A stretch of DNA of 41,723 nt from Marinomonas algarum (GTDB lineage Bacteria; Pseudomonadota; Gammaproteobacteria; Pseudomonadales; Marinomonadaceae). Made by a program: the position numbers and the translations under genes. Below are positions 1 to 8,015 of the stretch, piece by piece. The stretch covers positions 1 through 41,723 of the forward strand of contig NZ_JAJATW010000023.1 of assembly GCF_020532605.1 (NCBI RefSeq), written 5' to 3'. A model generated the notes under the pieces. It made no database searches. It worked only from the letters and a program-made list of their open reading frames with translations, and was not told the origin of the DNA. Each line of letters begins with the position of its first letter. Position 1 is the stretch's first letter.

Positions 1-127
1 CCCGAAGCTTCGCACGGTGCTGTTACCAGCTCCGCACGTCCGAGTAGGAAACGGTTGGTGAAACAACCGGTTTCGTCAGGTAGACATACCCTGCGAAACA
101 GAAATACTTGCAACTTTCAGGTCGCAC
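1..127 (-). mobile_element. Probable group II intron, 5' end (partial)
   Basis: Reading the minus strand, the IS5 transposase frame runs through a Phe-Gly codon pair and then meets GTGCGACCTGAAAGTTGC at 127, after which it hits a stop at once. GTGCG is the canonical 5' boundary of bacterial group II introns, and the following 127 bases are non-coding and rich in short complementary segments (for example AAACCGGTTG against CAACCGTTT), as expected for intron domain I. The rest of the intron, any reverse transcriptase and the 3' splice site lie outside the window. The family call rests on the boundary motif and on loss of transposase homology exactly there; another insertion or a deletion junction is the alternative. 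Confidence 0.55.
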
Positions 128-656
128 GACCAAAAAACCATTGCTTTCCCTTTTGGGTTTGGTGCATCTCGGGATCGCGTGCTTTCGCTTTATTCTTGGT
201 TGAACTGGCGGCTTCAATGATGGTGGCGTCGACAATCGTGCCTTCTTTTAAGTAAATCCCTGCGCTGGACAGCCATTTATTGACCTCTTTAAAAAGTTGA
301 CGGGAGAGCTTATGTTTTTCCAGCAAGTGCCTAAAATTCATAATAGTAGTGTGGTCAGGGATAGCGATGTCCAGCGACAACCCAGCAAAAAGGCGCATCG
401 ACGTGATTTCATAAAGCGCATCCTCCATGGCAGGATCACTCATGTTGTACCAATGTTGCATACAGTGAATGCGAAACATCGTAGACAGCGGGTACGGTCT
501 TCTTCCTTTTCCAGCTTTGGGGTAAAAAGGCTCAATCACGGCTTCAAGCTGGCCCCACGGCATCAACTCATTCATTCGAGTAAGAAAAAATTCTTTACGC
601 GTTTTACGGCGTTTATTGTTGAATTCACTGTCGGCAAAGGTAAGTTGATGTGACAT
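128..656 (-). pseudogene. IS5-family transposase, N-terminal part, interrupted
   Basis: About 176 residues match the start of IS5-type DDE transposases: the opening [12 protein letters not shown], then the DUF772-type segment with [17 protein letters not shown] and [13 protein letters not shown], then the first catalytic strand [11 protein letters not shown], whose Asp is the first DDE residue, and the [13 protein letters not shown] motif. A full IS5 transposase has about 326-338 residues. Here homology stops just after Phe-Phe-Gly at position 128, where a probable group II intron begins, and a stop follows at 117-119. The second Asp and the Glu of the triad are therefore missing from this reading frame. 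If the insertion is a splicing-competent intron, the transposase could be restored at RNA level; otherwise it is dead. Confidence 0.85.
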
Positions 657-700
657 GGGAATACTCGAAGGTTAAAAGTGAATTATCTCATGAGCAGGAT

Positions 701-715
701 TTATTCGCATGTTCC
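701..715 (-). repeat. Terminal inverted repeat of the IS5-family element
   Basis: On the minus strand these bases read GGAACATGCGAATAA, which agrees with the IS5 terminal repeat GGAAGGTGCGAATAA at 13 of 15 positions. It lies 45 bp upstream of the transposase start, the normal place for the IS end. The next four bases (716-719) are CTAA, which fits the YTAR target duplicated by IS5 elements. The opposite end is outside the window, so the duplication itself cannot be confirmed. Confidence 0.75.
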
Positions 716-743
716 CTAATAATATACAAGCATTCCCCTCCTC

Positions 744-1832
744 CTATGAGCAACATTTAGGCGCTTTCATCATCCTTACTGTTATTTTTTTTGTAATAGA
801 AATAACCATAAGCAACCCTAATAATGCCCCTGTTGATACGGTAAGCCAAACAGGGGTTAATTCATGCTCAGGTCCTATTTGAGGAACAATCGCAATATTG
901 AAATGCATGACCGCTATATCAACTAAATAACCAAATATCAGTGCGCCGCCTAATACTCCACCTAGATAGCCGACTAATGCGCGCTTGCCTAACTCTTTCG
1001 CCACCACGCCCAGAGTCGCAATGTTTGTTGCTGGGCCGGCCAGCATAAATACCAGCACAGCACCAGGCGCCACACCCGCTAACAACAAGCCCGCTGCGAC
1101 GGGTGTAGAGGCTGTGGCACAAATATACATAGGCACAGAAATCATCATCATGACCAACATGGCTAATAAACCATTTCCCCAAGAAGCAAGAAAGCCGTCA
1201 GGAACGTAAGTTTGTATCAAGGCAGCAAAAACCAGTCCTGTCACTAACCAGACCGCCGTATCGTCCAGCATCTCTGTAGCAGCATAAACCAGACCTGCTT
1301 GTGTCTTTTTCAAAACACCTTCTGACGGCTTGGATGTACGGCTTGAGCAACATGACGAACCAGACGTAACAGGTGCAACTGACTGACTACAGCAACCTTC
1401 TATTGACGTATTTTCTGACCCGCTTACCACTTGCTTTTCTTCTTTACCAACAAGCAACCCCGCTAAAATCGCACTACTCATGGCAGCAATAGGACGTACA
1501 ATGGCCATAAAAGGCCCAAGCAACACATAAGAAACAGAAATAGAGTCAACACCCGTTTCTGGTGTAGAAACCAAGAATGACGTGGTGGCTGCTTTGGATG
1601 CACCGGCACGACGTAAACCAATCGCCGCAGGAATCACACCACAAGAACATAACGGTAAAGGCGCACCAAAAAGCGCGGCTTTCACCGTCGACTTGAGCCC
1701 ATGCCCTCCTAATTGCTGATTCATCCAGCTCATAGGCACAAAGACTTTTAGCAACCCAGCCATCACCAGACCCAATAATAACCATGGCGCCGATTCTAAA
1801 AAGAGTGCCATGAAATTATCTAAAAAAATCAT
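744..1832 (-). CDS. SO_0444-type Cu/Zn efflux permease (DUF318/YraQ family)
   Basis: A 362-residue polytopic membrane protein with about eight to ten hydrophobic segments. The N-terminal half carries FGAPLPLCSCGVIPAA, a cysteine motif typical of the permease family that includes YraQ and SO_0444-type metal exporters. A hydrophilic central linker is cysteine-rich (GCCSQ and SGSSCCSS, roughly residues 145-165), and the protein ends in Lys-Cys-Cys-Ser, both plausible soft-metal ligands. A second permease half follows, with ISVPMYICATASTPVAAGL. It starts 11 bp downstream of the ZntR-like regulator on the same strand, so it is probably induced by zinc or a related metal. Substrate is inferred from the family and the regulator; I cannot tell zinc from copper or cadmium. 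Confidence 0.8.
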   Translation of the reverse strand: MIFLDNFMALFLESAPWLLLGLVMAGLLKVFVPMSWMNQQLGGHGLKSTVKAALFGAPLPLCSCGVIPAAIGLRRAGASKAATTSFLVSTPETGVDSISVSYVLLGPFMAIVRPIAAMSSAILAGLLVGKEEKQVVSGSENTSIEGCCSQSVAPVTSGSSCCSSRTSKPSEGVLKKTQAGLVYAATEMLDDTAVWLVTGLVFAALIQTYVPDGFLASWGNGLLAMLVMMMISVPMYICATASTPVAAGLLLAGVAPGAVLVFMLAGPATNIATLGVVAKELGKRALVGYLGGVLGGALIFGYLVDIAVMHFNIAIVPQIGPEHELTPVWLTVSTGALLGLLMVISITKKITVRMMKAPKCCS

Positions 1833-1843
1833 ACAAGCCTACC

Positions 1844-2275
1844 TTAATGATGATGTTCATGTCTCACTTGATCGACATCAGATTCTAATGCCTCCAACAC
1901 CGTACAATGCTCAGCACTTTTAGCACTGCCACAACAGGCATCCGCAAGTCGCTGTAGAGAAATATGAAAACGTGTTAACTCGGCCATCTTCACTTCAATG
2001 TCAGTCAGCTTTGCATTCACCAAGGCTTTTACATCCGCACAGACACTATTGGCTTTGTCGACCTCAATAGATAAAAGCGATTTAATATCGGCTAAACTGA
2101 ATCCAACAGCTTTCGCTCTTAAAATAAATGATAAGGTTTGTTTGTCTTGCTCTGTATACATTCTGTAGCCGGAGCTTGAGCGGCTGGAAGGCGCCAGCAA
2201 ACCTTGCTTTTCATAAAATCTTAACGTGTCGCTTTTGATCTCAAACGCTTTGGCAAGCTCTCCTATGCGATACAT
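1844..2275 (-). CDS. zntR: MerR-family metal-responsive regulator, ZntR-like
   Basis: A 143-residue MerR protein. The N-terminal winged helix-turn-helix (YRIGELAKAFEIKSDTLRFYEKQGLL) is followed by a dimerisation helix. The C-terminal metal-binding loop has a Cys-Cys pair and a later His-Cys (ADACCGSAKSAEHC), and a Cys at the start of the dimerisation helix (NSVCADVK); this is the ZntR arrangement for zinc rather than the CueR one. The tail ends in HEHHH, a further possible metal ligand. It is the first gene of a two-gene operon with the efflux permease, and its own promoter has the MerR geometry, so it should autoregulate and activate by promoter unwinding. Confidence 0.85.
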   Translation of the reverse strand: MYRIGELAKAFEIKSDTLRFYEKQGLLAPSSRSSSGYRMYTEQDKQTLSFILRAKAVGFSLADIKSLLSIEVDKANSVCADVKALVNAKLTDIEVKMAELTRFHISLQRLADACCGSAKSAEHCTVLEALESDVDQVRHEHHH

Positions 2276-2305
2276 TTTTATCCCTCAATCCGTGTATTGA
2301 AACCA

Positions 2306-2336
2306 ATATAAACCTTGGATATAGGTCTAAGGTCAA
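2306..2336 (-). promoter_or_regulatory. MerR-type promoter/operator of the zntR-permease operon
   Basis: On the minus strand a -35 box TTGACC (2336-2331) and a -10 box TTATAT (2311-2306) are separated by 19 bp, longer than the usual 17 and diagnostic of MerR-activated promoters. The spacer region contains the inverted repeat ACCTT...AAGGT, matching the known ZntR/CueR operator arms. The start codon of the regulator lies 31 bp downstream. Confidence 0.85.
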
Positions 2337-2499
2337 GAAAAAATAACAAGGATCAAGAACATTTGATAAAAGCGTATCGTTAGACAAACGTATCTTTAAA
2401 CATGAAGACATACGCATCTGAGAGAAGCTGGTTTTGAAGAAGACGTCGGTTTGAAGAAGGGTCAATGCTTAGAAAAAGCAAATAGGTATATAAGAAGCA

Positions 2500-2533
2500 A
2501 AAAAATAAAACGTCTCGACGGCATCGAGACGTT
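2500..2533 (-). terminator. Rho-independent terminator after the AstE/AspA-like gene
   Basis: A perfect 10-bp stem AACGTCTCGA / TCGAGACGTT (2509-2518 and 2524-2533) with a 5-base loop. On the minus strand it is followed by a run of T (TTTATTTTTT). It lies just past the stop of the deacylase gene. The stretch from here to the zntR promoter (2337-2499) shows no further feature. Confidence 0.85.
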
Positions 2534-2551
2534 CTCTTCATGTTAGCAACA

Positions 2552-3601
2552 CTAAGAAGATTTGTAATCAATTAGGTTTAACGAGGCGTCACGATCCATC
2601 AGTTCATCTTGCATGCTTTCCACATGACCAGCCACCTCATCGGGAGACACAAAATGCGCGATGTGATACATAGCGTCTCCTTCTTGGACAAGAGGAATAT
2701 TTTGTTTACCAATAATAATGCCGCCGTTTTTGCACAGAACCTTATCCAAAATATCCCCATATGGGTCTTTGATTTCAGCTAACACATCCCCCGCTTCAAC
2801 CAGATCACCCAGTTCTTTTATATGCGTTGTAAAACCACTGTCGGTGGCACGTACCCAGCCGCTACTACGCGCAATTCTGGGTTCTGATAACGATTTTTTG
2901 CTACGAGACTTTGGCAACATGCCCAAATGCCTCATCACACCAACAATCCCCTTCACTCCCGCTCGTATGGACAATTCATCAAAGCGTAACGCCTCACCTG
3001 CCTCGTATAAAATGACCTTGGCACCCACATCGTTTGCACACTCTCGCAAAGATCCATCCCGCAAGTTTGAGTTCATCAATACCGGTACACCAAAAGCTTT
3101 GGCAATCGATAAGGTCTCTGCATCGTCTAAATTTGCTCTTACCTGAGGAAGGTTCGTTCGATGCAAACTGCCAGTATGCAGATCAATACCATAATCCGCT
3201 TTAGACACAATTTCACTTAAAAAACGATCAGCAACGCGCCCAGCTAAAGAGCCTCTTTTCGACCCTGGAAAGGAGCGGTTAAGATCTCGACGGTCCGGCA
3301 AATAACGGCTTTGATTTAACACGCCATAGCCATTTACAATTGGTACGGCAATCAGTGTTCCCTTAATACTATCAAGGTACTTGCTCTGAATAATGCGACT
3401 AATGATCTCGATACCATTTAACTCATCGCCATGTACCGCCGCACTGATAAACAGCGTGGGCCCAGGACGCTTCCCACGCTTTACAAAAACCGGCATCGAC
3501 ATGTTGGTATCAGTATAAAGTTTTACCATGGGTAACTTTATACGCACCGTTTCCCCCGAGGAAATCGCCACTGTACCAATTGTTAAAACATCGTCGCTCA
3601 T
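2552..3601 (-). CDS. Succinylglutamate desuccinylase/aspartoacylase-family zinc deacylase
   Basis: A 349-residue member of the M14-like AstE/AspA family. The zinc ligands are recognisable: AAVHGDELNG (His and Glu) and GIDLHTGS (His), with DRRDLNRSFPGS between them supplying the substrate-binding Arg/Asn pair. A C-terminal beta domain follows, including a GDVLAEIKDPYG segment like a biotinyl/lipoyl-type barrel. Such proteins remove acyl groups from amino acids or peptides. It follows rimK directly, its ATG overlapping the rimK stop by one base, so the two are translationally coupled. A role in processing or removing glutamate added by RimK, or in hydrolysing an N-acylated product, is inference from context. 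It is not the RimB-type protease of Pseudomonas. Confidence 0.8.
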   Translation of the reverse strand: MSDDVLTIGTVAISSGETVRIKLPMVKLYTDTNMSMPVFVKRGKRPGPTLFISAAVHGDELNGIEIISRIIQSKYLDSIKGTLIAVPIVNGYGVLNQSRYLPDRRDLNRSFPGSKRGSLAGRVADRFLSEIVSKADYGIDLHTGSLHRTNLPQVRANLDDAETLSIAKAFGVPVLMNSNLRDGSLRECANDVGAKVILYEAGEALRFDELSIRAGVKGIVGVMRHLGMLPKSRSKKSLSEPRIARSSGWVRATDSGFTTHIKELGDLVEAGDVLAEIKDPYGDILDKVLCKNGGIIIGKQNIPLVQEGDAMYHIAHFVSPDEVAGHVESMQDELMDRDASLNLIDYKSS

Positions 3602-4506
3602 TAGCCTTTACCTTTGGTTTTTGTGCTGCTCACTAATGCGCTTTTTTCAATGTGCTGAATAATCATTTCCGCCACGTCTTTGCCCGTCGCTGTTTCAATG
3701 CCTTCTAATCCAGGAGAGGAATTCACTTCCATGATTAAAGGACCATTGTTAGAGCGTAGAATATCCACACCACACATGTTCAATCCCATTACCTTAGCCG
3801 CCTCAACAGCGGTTCGGCGCTCTTCGGGGGATAACCGGATCAATGATGCTGTACCGCCACGGTGAAGATTTGAACGAAACTCACCTTCAGCCCCCTGTCG
3901 TTTCATTGCCGCAATCACCTTCCCTCCCACGACCAAACAACGGATATCGGCACCACCTGCTTCTTTGATGTATTCTTGCACCAAAATATTGGCTTTTAGG
4001 CCCATAAAGGCTTCGATAATAGACTCCGCTGTTTTATTGGACTCAGCTAACACCACACCAATACCTTGCGTACCTTCTAATAACTTAATGACAACCGGCG
4101 CACCACCGACGTTTTTAAGCAGATCACCGATTTTATCAGGGTGATGGGCAAAACCCGTCTTGGGCAGACCCAACCCTTTGCGAGACATTAATTGCAAAGA
4201 ACGTAATTTATCCCGAGAGCGACTGATGGCGACCGACTCATTGATACTGTAGGTTCCCATCATTTCAAATTGTCTCACCACGGCGGTGCCATAAAAGGTG
4301 ACCGACGCCCCAACGCGTGGGATAACGGCGTCGTATTTTGGCAAAGGTTTACCATTATAACGAACCGAAGGATTACTACTGGTAATGTCCATATAACAGT
4401 GCATGGTATCGATGACATCCATTTCATGGCCAAGCTTTTCACCCGCCTCAACCAACCGACGCGTTGAATAAAGTCGAGGATTACGAGAAAGAATTGCGAT
4501 TTTCAT
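3601..4506 (-). CDS. rimK: RimK-family alpha-L-glutamate ligase
   Basis: A 301-residue ATP-grasp ligase, the usual RimK length. The N-terminal pre-ATP-grasp domain opens [18 protein letters not shown]; the ATP-binding part has [18 protein letters not shown] and [19 protein letters not shown]; the metal-binding end has [26 protein letters not shown], with the Asp, Glu and Asn that hold magnesium. RimK adds glutamate residues to the C-terminus of ribosomal protein S6 in E. coli, and related enzymes make poly-glutamate or modify cofactors. The start is supported by AAAGGA eight bases upstream. It is the first gene of a two-gene unit with the deacylase. Confidence 0.9.
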   Translation of the reverse strand: MKIAILSRNPRLYSTRRLVEAGEKLGHEMDVIDTMHCYMDITSSNPSVRYNGKPLPKYDAVIPRVGASVTFYGTAVVRQFEMMGTYSINESVAISRSRDKLRSLQLMSRKGLGLPKTGFAHHPDKIGDLLKNVGGAPVVIKLLEGTQGIGVVLAESNKTAESIIEAFMGLKANILVQEYIKEAGGADIRCLVVGGKVIAAMKRQGAEGEFRSNLHRGGTASLIRLSPEERRTAVEAAKVMGLNMCGVDILRSNNGPLIMEVNSSPGLEGIETATGKDVAEMIIQHIEKSALVSSTKTKGKG

Positions 4507-4629
4507 AGATGTCCTTTGAACAAAAAAAGAAAAATTAGGTGAATAAAAACGAGAATGTTCTTGGCGCGAGAATAGTCAATAACGCCTGTATTAGGAAGTG
4601 ATTTCGCTCACACTCCTGTAAAAAAGACA

Positions 4630-4672
4630 AAAAAATCCCCGTGTATTCGCTCTACAACGATACACGGGGATT
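4630..4672 (-). terminator. Rho-independent terminator after der
   Basis: A 12-bp stem AATCCCCGTGTA / TACACGGGGATT (4634-4645 and 4661-4672) followed on the minus strand by a T run. It closes the long rlmN-to-der gene cluster. Confidence 0.9.
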
Positions 4673-4708
4673 TATTAATAAGTATTAAAAAGTAACCGCC
4701 GTACGCCG

Positions 4709-6046
4709 CTATTTTTTAGGAGCAAATGGGTTTTCCGACGACTTGAATTCAAAAATAATAGGCGTACCTGTGATATTTAACACAGTACGGAACTTATTCT
4801 CGAGGTAACGTTTATAACTGCCCGGCAATGCGTTGGTTTGGTTACCATGCACCACAATACGAGGTGGGTTTGATCCACCTTGGTGAGCATAACGCAGTTT
4901 AATTCGACGGCTATTCACCATAGGAGGCTGATGCTCAGACACAGAGTCTTCCAGAATACGAGTTAGGCGATTGGTGGACCATTTCGCGTAACAAGATTCG
5001 TAGGTACTTTCAATAGTGTCATACAAATCCCCCACACCCGTGCCATGCAACGCCGAAATATAATGCACCTTTGCATAAGGAACAAAGCCTAAACGACGTT
5101 CCACTTCTTTTTTGATGTGTTCGCGTTCATCTTTTTGCAGACCATCCCATTTGTTAATCGCAATAATCACCCCACGACCGGCGTCTAACACGTAACCAAT
5201 CATATGAAGGTCTTGTTCGACTAAGTCCTCATGTGAGTCAATGACCACAATAACCACATTGGCGTCTTGGATAGCCTGTAAGGTTTTGACAATCGAGAAT
5301 TTCTCAACCGCTTCTTTTACATGCTTACGACGACGAACCCCTGCCGTATCGATCAAAGTATATTCTTTATCGTGGCGCACATAAGGAATATACACGCTGT
5401 CTCGTGTCGTACCAGGCATATCGTAGACAATCACTCGGTCTTCACCCAGCATTCGATTCACTAAGGTAGATTTGCCCACATTAGGACGACCCACCACACC
5501 AATACGAATACCACGCGACTCAAGGTTGATCTGACTCTTAGCCTCTTCGACTTGTTCAGCAAAAGGCAACATGACTTTATCAATGAGAATATGCACGCCT
5601 TTACCGTGGGAAGCTGCGATCGGGTGCAGTTCACCAAAGCCGAGCGAATAAAAATCCGCTAAGGCAATGTCTTCATTGATGCCGTCTGTTTTGTTCACAA
5701 CAAGAGAAATTGGCTTATTCGAACGACGCAAGTGGTTTGCAATCATTTGGTCGGCTGGGTTAAGACCGTGGCGGCCGTCCACTAAGAACAGAACCGCATC
5801 GGCCTCTTCAATTGCTAACAAAGATTGACGCGCCATTTTTTCATCAATGCCTTGTTCATCACCACTGATACCGCCCGTATCAATCACAATAAACTCATGT
5901 TCACCCAGTTTACCGTCACCGTATTTTCGGTCACGCGTCAGGCCTGGGAAATCGGCAACTAGGGCATCACGGGATCTCGTCAACTGATTGAAGAGCGTTG
6001 ATTTGCCAACATTGGGTCTACCTACCAATGCAATAACTGGAATCAT
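4709..6046 (-). CDS. der: Ribosome biogenesis GTPase Der (EngA)
   Basis: A 445-residue protein with two tandem GTPase domains, the hallmark of Der. Domain 1 begins [18 protein letters not shown] with switch DTGGIS and NKTD; domain 2 begins [19 protein letters not shown] with DTAGVRRR and NKWD. A C-terminal KH-like domain (about residues 360-440) binds rRNA. Der assists maturation of the 50S ribosomal subunit and is essential in most bacteria. It is the last gene of the conserved rlmN-pilF-rodZ-ispG-hisS-yfgM-bamB-der run, separated from bamB by a 94-bp gap with a hairpin. Confidence 0.97.
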   Translation of the reverse strand: MIPVIALVGRPNVGKSTLFNQLTRSRDALVADFPGLTRDRKYGDGKLGEHEFIVIDTGGISGDEQGIDEKMARQSLLAIEEADAVLFLVDGRHGLNPADQMIANHLRRSNKPISLVVNKTDGINEDIALADFYSLGFGELHPIAASHGKGVHILIDKVMLPFAEQVEEAKSQINLESRGIRIGVVGRPNVGKSTLVNRMLGEDRVIVYDMPGTTRDSVYIPYVRHDKEYTLIDTAGVRRRKHVKEAVEKFSIVKTLQAIQDANVVIVVIDSHEDLVEQDLHMIGYVLDAGRGVIIAINKWDGLQKDEREHIKKEVERRLGFVPYAKVHYISALHGTGVGDLYDTIESTYESCYAKWSTNRLTRILEDSVSEHQPPMVNSRRIKLRYAHQGGSNPPRIVVHGNQTNALPGSYKRYLENKFRTVLNITGTPIIFEFKSSENPFAPKK

Positions 6047-6077
6047 TTTTTTACCTATAAATATACGAAAGCGGCCA

Positions 6078-6098
6078 CCTTCTCTAAAAAAGAGAAGG
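6078..6098 (-). other. Hairpin in the bamB-der gap
   Basis: A perfect 8-bp stem CCTTCTCT / AGAGAAGG around a five-base homopolymer loop. On the transcribed minus strand it is not followed by a T run, so it is not a clear terminator. It may be an mRNA processing or stabilising element that separates bamB from der expression. Confidence 0.4.
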
Positions 6099-6140
6099 CA
6101 GCCCCTTTAAAAAATCGCTACAACAAAACCAAAGTAAGTT

Positions 6141-7277
6141 TTAATAGCGTAATGCCGTCACATTTGCGTCAGGCGTAAGAATAAACAATTGCTCATTGTT
6201 GGTCACCATTCGGCTTCCAGGTGGGACATCTTTATTGTCCGCTACTCTGTGTTCAGCAATGCTACCATTTATTGTATCCAACAAATGCACATAGCCTGCA
6301 CGATCCATCACAGCCACATAATCTCGGAAAAAAGTAGGCGTGATCAAATCACGATCGACCAAGTCGGTATTTTCCCAAATCTCAGTCCCATTTTTCGCAT
6401 TCAACGCCAAAACACGGCTTTCCATGTCAACCGCTACTAACACATCACCTTCAACGGCCACACCCACTGAGCTGGCGATACTACGCTGCCATAAAGGGCG
6501 ACCACTGTCGATATTAAGCGCCGCCAAGGTACCATTGTAAGCAACCGCATAGACAATATTATCAGCAACGACGAGGCGACCATCAATATCGCTTAAACGC
6601 TCTATTTCGTAGCGTCCCTCTGGTTTACCAACATCATAAGACCATAAAGACGCACCGTCTTGTAGTGCGTAAGCCTTGAGTTTGCCATTTGCAAACCCAG
6701 CCATGACTTTACCCTGAGCAATGATGGGTGCGCTTGTACCACGTACTGTTAGAGAAGGCAAATCTTCTTTTGCACGCCACAAGATCTCGCCTGTCGCCGC
6801 ATCCAACACATTCAGCCAACCATCCGCCGTTTGAACCGCTAACTTACCTGCAGCATAAGTGGCCTCTGATAATACCTCGGAACTCAAAGAGGCTTCCCAT
6901 AAAACAGATTTATCTGCCATAGAAACGGCTACTAGCTGTGCATCGTATGTACCAAAGTACAGAGTGTCGCCCTGTCGAGTGACACCGGAACTGGCTCTTA
7001 AGCCTGTTTCAAACGAATCCATTTCTTTTCCCTTATCCTGACTCAGCGCGTAAAGCGTGCCTTCGTCAGTCACGAGAAACAAAGCCCCCTCTTCTGCAAC
7101 AAGATTAAAACGTTCGCTTGTTTCACCAAAGTCGCCGTCCACACCGGTTCGCCATGATTTTTTCAGATCAACCTTACTTTCGATCGATGGCAACTTAGGT
7201 AAGTCAGGACGTGCATTTGAACAACCTTGTATCGCCAAGGCGGCTAATAACACAACAGAAAAAAGAGGCTTACTCAT
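6141..7277 (-). CDS. bamB: Outer membrane assembly lipoprotein BamB
   Basis: A 378-residue lipoprotein. The signal peptide MSKPLFSVVLLAALAIQGC ends in a lipobox (Ile-Gln-Gly-Cys, Cys19), giving an outer-membrane anchored periplasmic protein. The rest is an eight-bladed PQQ-type beta-propeller with repeats such as GTLYALSQDKGKE, GWLNVLDAATGEILW, GTLAALNIDSGRPLW and SRVLALNAKNGTEIW. BamB binds BamA and helps fold outer membrane beta-barrels. Its place between yfgM and der is the standard gammaproteobacterial order and supports the call. Confidence 0.95.
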   Translation of the reverse strand: MSKPLFSVVLLAALAIQGCSNARPDLPKLPSIESKVDLKKSWRTGVDGDFGETSERFNLVAEEGALFLVTDEGTLYALSQDKGKEMDSFETGLRASSGVTRQGDTLYFGTYDAQLVAVSMADKSVLWEASLSSEVLSEATYAAGKLAVQTADGWLNVLDAATGEILWRAKEDLPSLTVRGTSAPIIAQGKVMAGFANGKLKAYALQDGASLWSYDVGKPEGRYEIERLSDIDGRLVVADNIVYAVAYNGTLAALNIDSGRPLWQRSIASSVGVAVEGDVLVAVDMESRVLALNAKNGTEIWENTDLVDRDLITPTFFRDYVAVMDRAGYVHLLDTINGSIAEHRVADNKDVPPGSRMVTNNEQLFILTPDANVTALRY

Positions 7278-7279
7278 TA

Positions 7280-7921
7280 TTAACCTTTTGTTAAATCTTT
7301 TAGTTTAATATCAAGCAAAGGGTGGTTTACACCAGCCGCTAATGCCGCATTTGCTTTCTCGTAGGCAATACGGGCACCTTCTCGGTCATTCTGAGACAGT
7401 AAAATATCGCCAATTAATTCTTGTTTCTGGGTGGTAAACTCAGCAGCAGTGATTTGTTCAGCGCGAGACATCGCATCGTCATACTCCGCTTTTTGTAATA
7501 ACAAGCGTGCTATTCGTAAATGTGCAATGGCAACAAACGTTGCATCATCTGTTTTAGTGATCGCGCCTTCCAAAGCGGTGATCGCTTCATCATACTGCCC
7601 TTGCTCAGCGTTTACTCGAGCCAAAAAGAGCTGACCAAACATGGCATAACCTGTATCGCCATATTCATCAGAAAGCTGATTGGCAATAAAAGTCACCGTA
7701 TTTTGGTTGTCCTCATCAGTTAAATCCGCTGCCGCTTGAATCAGATTTTGATAAAGTGCTGACGCTTCGCTGGTGTGGTTTGCTTGACTTGTTTGCCATG
7801 CCTGAAAACCGAAGTAACCGCCTAGCCCCAAGGCAACGGCCAGTACTAACGCTGTACCGTTCTTTTTCCACCAAGATTTAAACGCTTCAATTTGTTCTTC
7901 TTCTGTCTTTAATTCAGACAC
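7280..7921 (-). CDS. yfgM: YfgM-family TPR membrane protein
   Basis: A 213-residue protein with a short cytosolic N-terminus (EEQIEAFKSWWKKNG), one transmembrane helix (TALVLAVALGLGGYFGFQAW, about residues 23-42) and a periplasmic domain of tetratricopeptide-like helices. In E. coli YfgM (also called AncA) associates with the SecYEG translocon and PpiD and helps hand over exported proteins. The start codon is GTG with AGGAAG upstream. It stops two bases before the bamB start, so the pair is very likely co-translated. Confidence 0.9.
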   Translation of the reverse strand: MSELKTEEEQIEAFKSWWKKNGTALVLAVALGLGGYFGFQAWQTSQANHTSEASALYQNLIQAAADLTDEDNQNTVTFIANQLSDEYGDTGYAMFGQLFLARVNAEQGQYDEAITALEGAITKTDDATFVAIAHLRIARLLLQKAEYDDAMSRAEQITAAEFTTQKQELIGDILLSQNDREGARIAYEKANAALAAGVNHPLLDIKLKDLTKG

Positions 7922-7940
7922 GTTACTTCCTCATCCCAAG

Positions 7941-8001
7941 TGCCGCTTGGCTCGTTAGCACATTTACTTCTCGCGAAGAGAGTAATGCAAAGCAAGCGGC
8001 A
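7941..8001 (-). other. Structured element between hisS and yfgM
   Basis: An outer 9-bp inverted repeat TGCCGCTTG (7941-7949) / CAAGCGGCA (7993-8001) encloses a second inverted repeat around TCTCGCGAAGAGA. The RNA could fold as a two-part stem just upstream of the yfgM ribosome binding site. No long T run follows, so it is not a typical terminator; a processing site or leader structure is possible. Confidence 0.45.
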
Positions 8002-8015
8002 TGCAGTTTTATTTA

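Noticed and set aside
2241..2571. Two short minus-strand frames ahead of zntR
   Set aside because: They run across the MerR promoter and the deacylase terminator, so coding is unlikely.
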